Assembly (NCBI GenBank): GCA_017524545.1
Contig: JAFXVN010000028.1
Span: 62,001-126,000 of the forward strand
DNA: 64,000 nucleotides
Direction of reading: 5' to 3'
Source of the DNA: Bacteroidaceae bacterium
GTDB taxonomy: Bacteria; Bacteroidota; Bacteroidia; Bacteroidales; Bacteroidaceae
Shown: positions 60,704 to 64,000 of the stretch, piece after piece
Layout: each line of letters opens with the position of its first letter
How positions within the stretch are numbered: the stretch's first letter is position 1
Translations under genes and position numbers: made by a program
Notes under the pieces: generated by a model
What the model was told of the DNA's origin: nothing
The model's database searches: none
Seen by the model: only the letters and a program-made list of their open reading frames with translations

Positions 60704-61632
60704 GCGGTGACATTCCTCTCGATGCGGGCAGCGAGGTCGCCTTCGTTGTCGGCAGGCACGAACTGGCTGCCTACGATATGCTCGTAGAGCTCGATGTAGC
60801 GGTCGGCCACGCTCTGGGCGTACTCGTCGGTTATCTCCGGCATCGTCTGTCCGGGTTGGTTCATAAAGTTGTGTTCGATGAGCCACTGCCGTACAAACTC
60901 CTTCGAAAGCTGCTTCTGAGGCTCGCCCTTTGCGAACTTCTCCTCGTAGCCGTCTGCGTAGAAGTAGCGGCTGCTGTCGGGCGTGTGAATCTCGTCGATG
61001 AGGATGACCTTGCCGTCGCGCTTGCCGAACTCGTACTTGGTGTCAACGAGAATGAGACCCTTTGCGGCGGCAATCTCCGTGCCGCGCTGGAAGAGAGCCC
61101 GCGTGTAGCGTACCATCGTCTCCCAATCCTCTTTGCTGACCAGTCCCTGACGGATGATTTCCTCTGCCGAGATGTTCTCGTCGTGTCCCTCTTCCGCTTT
61201 GGTCGTCGGGGTGATGATGGGTTCGGGGAACTTCTCGTTCTCCTTCATGCCGTCGGGCAGCTTCACGCCACACAGCTCGCGGCAGCCTGCCTTGTACTCG
61301 CGCCAAGCCGAGCCGGTCAGGTAGCCTCGGATAATCATCTCCACGCGGAAACCTTCTGCCTTGAGGCCGACCGTCACCATCGGGTCTGGCGTTGCCAGCT
61401 TCCAGTTAGGTACGATGTCTGCCGTCGCGTCGAGGAACGAAGCGGCAATCTGGTTGAGGACTTGTCCCTTGAAGGGAATGCCTTTTGGGAGGATGACATC
61501 GAAGGCCGAGATGCGGTCTGTGGCGACCATCACCATCAGGTCGTCGTTGATGTTATACACGTCGCGCACCTTGCCGTGATAGACACTCACCTGCCCTGGC
61601 AGGTTGAAGTCGGTTCTTGTAAGAGCTTTCAT
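60679..61632 (-). CDS. purC: Phosphoribosylaminoimidazolesuccinocarboxamide synthase
   Basis: A 317-aa SAICAR synthase (purine biosynthesis, joining CAIR and aspartate). YHGKVRDVY at the N-terminus, [31 protein letters not shown] and [13 protein letters not shown] are all family blocks. Length fits the longer eukaryote-like form common in Bacteroidota. Upstream of ubiE in a likely operon. Confidence 0.96.
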   Translation of the reverse strand: MKALTRTDFNLPGQVSVYHGKVRDVYNINDDLMVMVATDRISAFDVILPKGIPFKGQVLNQIAASFLDATADIVPNWKLATPDPMVTVGLKAEGFRVEMIIRGYLTGSAWREYKAGCRELCGVKLPDGMKENEKFPEPIITPTTKAEEGHDENISAEEIIRQGLVSKEDWETMVRYTRALFQRGTEIAAAKGLILVDTKYEFGKRDGKVILIDEIHTPDSSRYFYADGYEEKFAKGEPQKQLSKEFVRQWLIEHNFMNQPGQTMPEITDEYAQSVADRYIELYEHIVGSQFVPADNEGDLAARIERNVTAWLTNKRP

Positions 61633-61640
61633 TCACTTTC

Positions 61641-61672
61641 AGCCCCCCTCTTATCCCCCCAAAGGGGGGGAG
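61641..61672. repeat. Intergenic palindromic repeat upstream of purC
   Basis: AGCCCCCCTCTTATCCCCCC then AAAGGGGGGGAGG. Lies 8 bp upstream of the purC start, so it could affect its expression. Confidence 0.65.
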
Positions 61673-61715
61673 GACCTGTTGCGGGGCTTGGGTCCTTAGT
61701 TCTTAATTCCTTTAT

Positions 61716-62693
61716 TTATGTTTTCTCTTTGTCTGTCTCCTCCCCCTTGGGGGAGGTTGGGAGGGGGCTTTTTTCGTAGGCTTCCACGATGCGGGTCACG
61801 AGCTTGTGACGGACGATGTCTTTCTTGGTCAGCTCGATGAAGCCGATTCCTTTCACGTCGCGGAGGATGTGGAGCGCCTCGATGAGGCCGGAGCGAACGC
61901 TGTGGGGGAGGTCGATTTGGGTGGTGTCGCCCGTCACAATCATCTTGGTGTTCATGCCCATGCGCGTCAGGAACATCTTCAGCTGGGCGGTCGTCGTGTT
62001 CTGGGCCTCGTCGAGGATGACGACCGCGTCGCTCAGCGTGCGGCCTCGCATGAAGGCAAGCGGGGCAATCTGAATGATGTTCTGCTCCATCATCTCGCGC
62101 AGCTTCTGGGTGGGAATCATGTCCTCCAAGGCATCATAGAGCGGCTGGAGGTAGGGGTCGATTTTCTCCTTCATGTCGCCTGGGAGGAAGCCGAGCTTCT
62201 CGCCAGCCTCTACTGCGGGGCGCGACAGGACGATGCGGCGAATCTCCTTGTTCTTGAGGGCGCGGACAGCAAGGGCTATGCTGGTGTAGGTCTTGCCAGA
62301 ACCTGCGGGGCCGACAGCAAAGACGAGGTCGTTCTCCTGATAGGCTTTGACGAGTGCCTGCTGATTGGTAGTGCGGGCGCAAATCGGGCGGCCCGTGACG
62401 CTATACACGATGACGCCCTCCACGCCGTCGCGCTCCGAGCGTTCGCCGCGCGTGATGTGCAGCAGCTCTTCCTCGGTCAGGCTGTTGTACTTGTTGATGT
62501 GCTTCTGCAGTTTCGACACGTTCTCCTCGAAGGCGCACATCTCCAGCTCGTCGCCCATGACGTGGATGACGTTGCCCCGCGCCACGATGCGGAGCTTCGG
62601 ATAGAGTGCCTTCAGCATCTGCATGTTGGTGTTGTTCACGCCATACAGCAGCACGGGGTCGATGTCCTCGATAACGATGTGCTTTTCTATCAT
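61716..62693 (-). CDS. phoH: PhoH-family ATPase
   Basis: A 325-aa PhoH-like protein. GPAGSGKT (128-135, Walker A), VVILDEAQN (Walker B) and TGDTTQIDLP are the typical motifs. PhoH proteins are thought to be RNA-binding ATPases. The last residues (SPLPTSPKGEETDKEKT) are encoded by a palindromic repeat (61737-61768), so the C-terminus is a repeat-derived tail. Confidence 0.94.
   Translation of the reverse strand: MIEKHIVIEDIDPVLLYGVNNTNMQMLKALYPKLRIVARGNVIHVMGDELEMCAFEENVSKLQKHINKYNSLTEEELLHITRGERSERDGVEGVIVYSVTGRPICARTTNQQALVKAYQENDLVFAVGPAGSGKTYTSIALAVRALKNKEIRRIVLSRPAVEAGEKLGFLPGDMKEKIDPYLQPLYDALEDMIPTQKLREMMEQNIIQIAPLAFMRGRTLSDAVVILDEAQNTTTAQLKMFLTRMGMNTKMIVTGDTTQIDLPHSVRSGLIEALHILRDVKGIGFIELTKKDIVRHKLVTRIVEAYEKSPLPTSPKGEETDKEKT
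61737..61768. repeat. Palindromic repeat at the phoH C-terminus
   Basis: CTCCTCCCCCTTGGGGGAGG then TTGGGAGGGGGC. Encodes the final PLPTSPKGEE residues of PhoH. Confidence 0.8.
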
Positions 62694-62710
62694 TCGCCAG
62701 TATTTTGATG

Positions 62711-62718
62711 CAAAAGTA
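62711..62718 (-). promoter_or_regulatory. -7 box upstream of phoH
   Basis: TACTTTTG on the minus strand, 18 bp before the ATG. No good TTTG 20 bp upstream. Confidence 0.45.
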
Positions 62719-62775
62719 GTAAAAAGATTAGAGATTATGGATTAGAGACTAAAGATATTTTACGATTATTATAAT

Positions 62776-62796
62776 TTTTCACTTTTCACTTTTCAC
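62776..62796. repeat. Three TTTTCAC direct repeats
   Basis: Three perfect 7-bp units in the space between phoH and the DUF5715 gene, directly upstream of the rightward -7 box. A regulatory role is possible. Confidence 0.7.
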
Positions 62797-62806
62797 TTTT
62801 TTGTTG

Positions 62807-62814
62807 TACTTTTG
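62807..62814 (+). promoter_or_regulatory. -7 box of the DUF5715 gene
   Basis: TACTTTTG on the plus strand, with the ATG at 62831. It lies in the frame of a longer TTG-started reading frame (62801), which is therefore excluded. Confidence 0.55.
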
Positions 62815-62830
62815 CACAGCAAAGAAAGCT

Positions 62831-63664
62831 ATGAGAAGACTAAAGAAGAAGATATTTTTAGGCATTTGCGGTGGCACAGTAGCCGTGCTCGGTTTGGTCC
62901 GGCTCGCTTTTCCTGAAGTGGCACAGCCCAAAGGGGAGGTTGAAACGGAGCACGCTTCGTTGCCCGACGAGGCACGCCTAAATGACCAATTAGGCACGCC
63001 TAATTTGCCAACTATGCACGCCTCGATTCCGGAGCAGCCTAAGCAAGCGGATTTGCCCAAGCTGCAACGGGACTCGACAGGCCGCACCAAGTGGCACCCC
63101 GTGCGCAGTGTGCCGTCGTATGCCGCCTGTTTCCCCGACGTGCAGGACGTGCAGATTGTGGCAGCCAGACGCTGGGGCGTGAAGCCTGTGCGCAACCGCC
63201 AGGAGGCGGAGCACCGCCGGAAAGAGCTTGTCTATGTGGGTGCCAATCCCTTTTACTGCATCGACAAGGGGATGACGCACAGCATCCCCTACCTCGTGCC
63301 TCGTGCCGCCCATCTGCTCTCGGCCATCGGCCGTAACTATTTGGACAGCCTGTATGTGAAAGGTATCCCTTTGCACCGCATCATCGTGTCGAGCGTGCTC
63401 AGGACAGAAGAGGATGTTGCCCGCCTCAAACGACGCAACGGAAACGCCTCGGAACAGAGTTGCCACCGCTTCGGCACCACCTTCGACATCTGCTACAACC
63501 GCTACTCCACGGTCTCTCCACCAGAGGGGCCGGAACGCCGTACCGTGCGGAGCGACACGCTGAAGTGGGTGCTGAGCGAAGTGCTGCGCGACATCCGCGA
63601 GCAGGGACGGTGCTATGTCAAGTATGAAGTGAAGCAGGGCTGCTTTCATATTACCGTCAGATAA
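62831..63664 (+). CDS. DUF5715 family protein
   Basis: A 277-aa protein starting at ATG 62831. Basic N-terminus and one hydrophobic segment (KIFLGICGGTVAVLGLVRLAF) suggest a membrane anchor or signal. A Pro/Glu-rich linker follows (about 30-80), then a C-terminal domain with IPYLVPRAAHLLSAIG, IIVSSVLRT and SCHRFGTTFDICYNRY. The last two blocks resemble the metal-binding region of M15-type peptidases (S..R, H..G.AFD), so a link to peptidoglycan peptidases is possible. Confidence 0.8.
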   Translation: MRRLKKKIFLGICGGTVAVLGLVRLAFPEVAQPKGEVETEHASLPDEARLNDQLGTPNLPTMHASIPEQPKQADLPKLQRDSTGRTKWHPVRSVPSYAACFPDVQDVQIVAARRWGVKPVRNRQEAEHRRKELVYVGANPFYCIDKGMTHSIPYLVPRAAHLLSAIGRNYLDSLYVKGIPLHRIIVSSVLRTEEDVARLKRRNGNASEQSCHRFGTTFDICYNRYSTVSPPEGPERRTVRSDTLKWVLSEVLRDIREQGRCYVKYEVKQGCFHITVR

Positions 63665-63741
63665 CGATGGCGAAACAAATGGCCTACGGTATTGCTAAAG
63701 GAAAATAAGGACAATTTAATCATTTAGATGTTTGTTGATAT

Positions 63742-64000
63742 ATGAAAACTAACTTCTCATCACGACGAGTTGCAGGACTCAGCGTCCTCTGCCTTCTTTG
63801 TGCTCTCTGTGCCTCTGCACAGCAAGCGGTATTCGAGTTCTCCACTGCCCACCGAGGCCCCGTCATCGGTCCGCTCCACTATGGTATCTTCTACGAGGAA
63901 ATCAACCATGCGGGCGATGGCGGCATCTATGCCGAACTCATCCGCAACGGCTCGATGGAGGAGAACAGCTCGACTCCCAACTATTGGCAGACGGTCGGCA
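63742..64000 (+). CDS. Alpha-L-arabinofuranosidase GH51-like (partial, 5' end only)
   Basis: The frame starts at ATG 63742 and runs off the right edge after about 86 codons. A signal peptide (cut after CASA) is followed by IGPLHYGIFYEEINHAGDGG and IYAELIRNGSMEEN, the N-terminal blocks of GH51 arabinofuranosidases. It would release arabinose, complementing the two GH43 enzymes nearby. The catalytic Glu residues lie outside the window. Confidence 0.88.
   Translation, partial: MKTNFSSRRVAGLSVLCLLCALCASAQQAVFEFSTAHRGPVIGPLHYGIFYEEINHAGDGGIYAELIRNGSMEENSSTPNYWQTVG

Noticed and set aside
60613..62708. Two long plus-strand frames (388 and 300 aa) opposite purC and phoH
   Set aside because: Both are shadows of well-identified minus-strand genes, rich in Val/His/Leu with no domain.

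Overview
The window has two parts. Positions 1 to about 43,250 are a large tailed-phage genome, almost certainly a prophage, with nearly every gene on the minus strand. Positions 43,275 to 64,000 are chromosome of a Bacteroidales bacterium, probably of the Prevotella group. The host assignment rests on several signs: repeated TTTG / TAnnTTTG promoters of the Bacteroidota type with about 20 bp spacing, a TamB-TamL pair in which TamL carries a lipobox, a BspA-like leucine-rich-repeat protein, GH97/GH43/GH51 polysaccharide enzymes, and the Bacteroidota form of DAHP synthase fused to chorismate mutase.

Phage layout, read in its transcription direction (right to left). A control region at 42.1-42.9 kb has a rightward repressor-like gene and a leftward early promoter that face each other. 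Early genes follow: a LuxR-type HTH protein with a membrane segment, a Sak4-like ATPase, a PD-(D/E)XK nuclease, an SSB-like protein, a NinB-like protein, a DUF4494 protein, an SF2 helicase, a VRR-NUC nuclease and a replication protein. Next comes a PRTRC cassette (E, C, F, B, ThiF) at 30.0-33.5 kb. A metabolic segment at 24.4-29.2 kb holds a DUF2786 protein, a radical SAM enzyme, DAHP synthase/chorismate mutase and an acyl carrier protein. Then come a double-HTH regulator beside a candidate small RNA, three ParB-like genes (one fused to a methyltransferase-like domain), a HAD protein and a CmoA-like carboxy-SAM synthase. Terminase, endolysin, tail genes, a giant tail-tip protein and the tape measure protein follow. 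At the left end are DNA methyltransferases, a standalone MutS mismatch-recognition domain and one rightward membrane-anchored cargo gene. No portal, capsid, head protease, integrase or reverse transcriptase is visible, so the phage must continue left of the window or be incomplete.

The most interesting point is metabolic. Chorismate mutase makes prephenate, and prephenate is the co-substrate CmoA uses to turn SAM into carboxy-SAM. This phage carries both enzymes, under promoters of the same repeated type, with the CmoA gene beside ParB/methyltransferase genes and the packaging genes. A carboxy-SAM-based modification of DNA or tRNA is a reasonable hypothesis, but the acceptor is not shown by the sequence.

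Chromosome layout: an RluA-type pseudouridine synthase, then the tamB-tamL pair (rightward), a strong bidirectional terminator, and on the minus strand an LRR protein, aroE, a GH97-GH43-CBM6 fusion, a GH43-CBM6-esterase fusion, ubiE/menG, purC and phoH. A rightward DUF5715 protein and the start of a GH51 arabinofuranosidase complete the window. Short G/C-rich palindromic repeats have been inserted, in frame, in at least five of these chromosomal genes.
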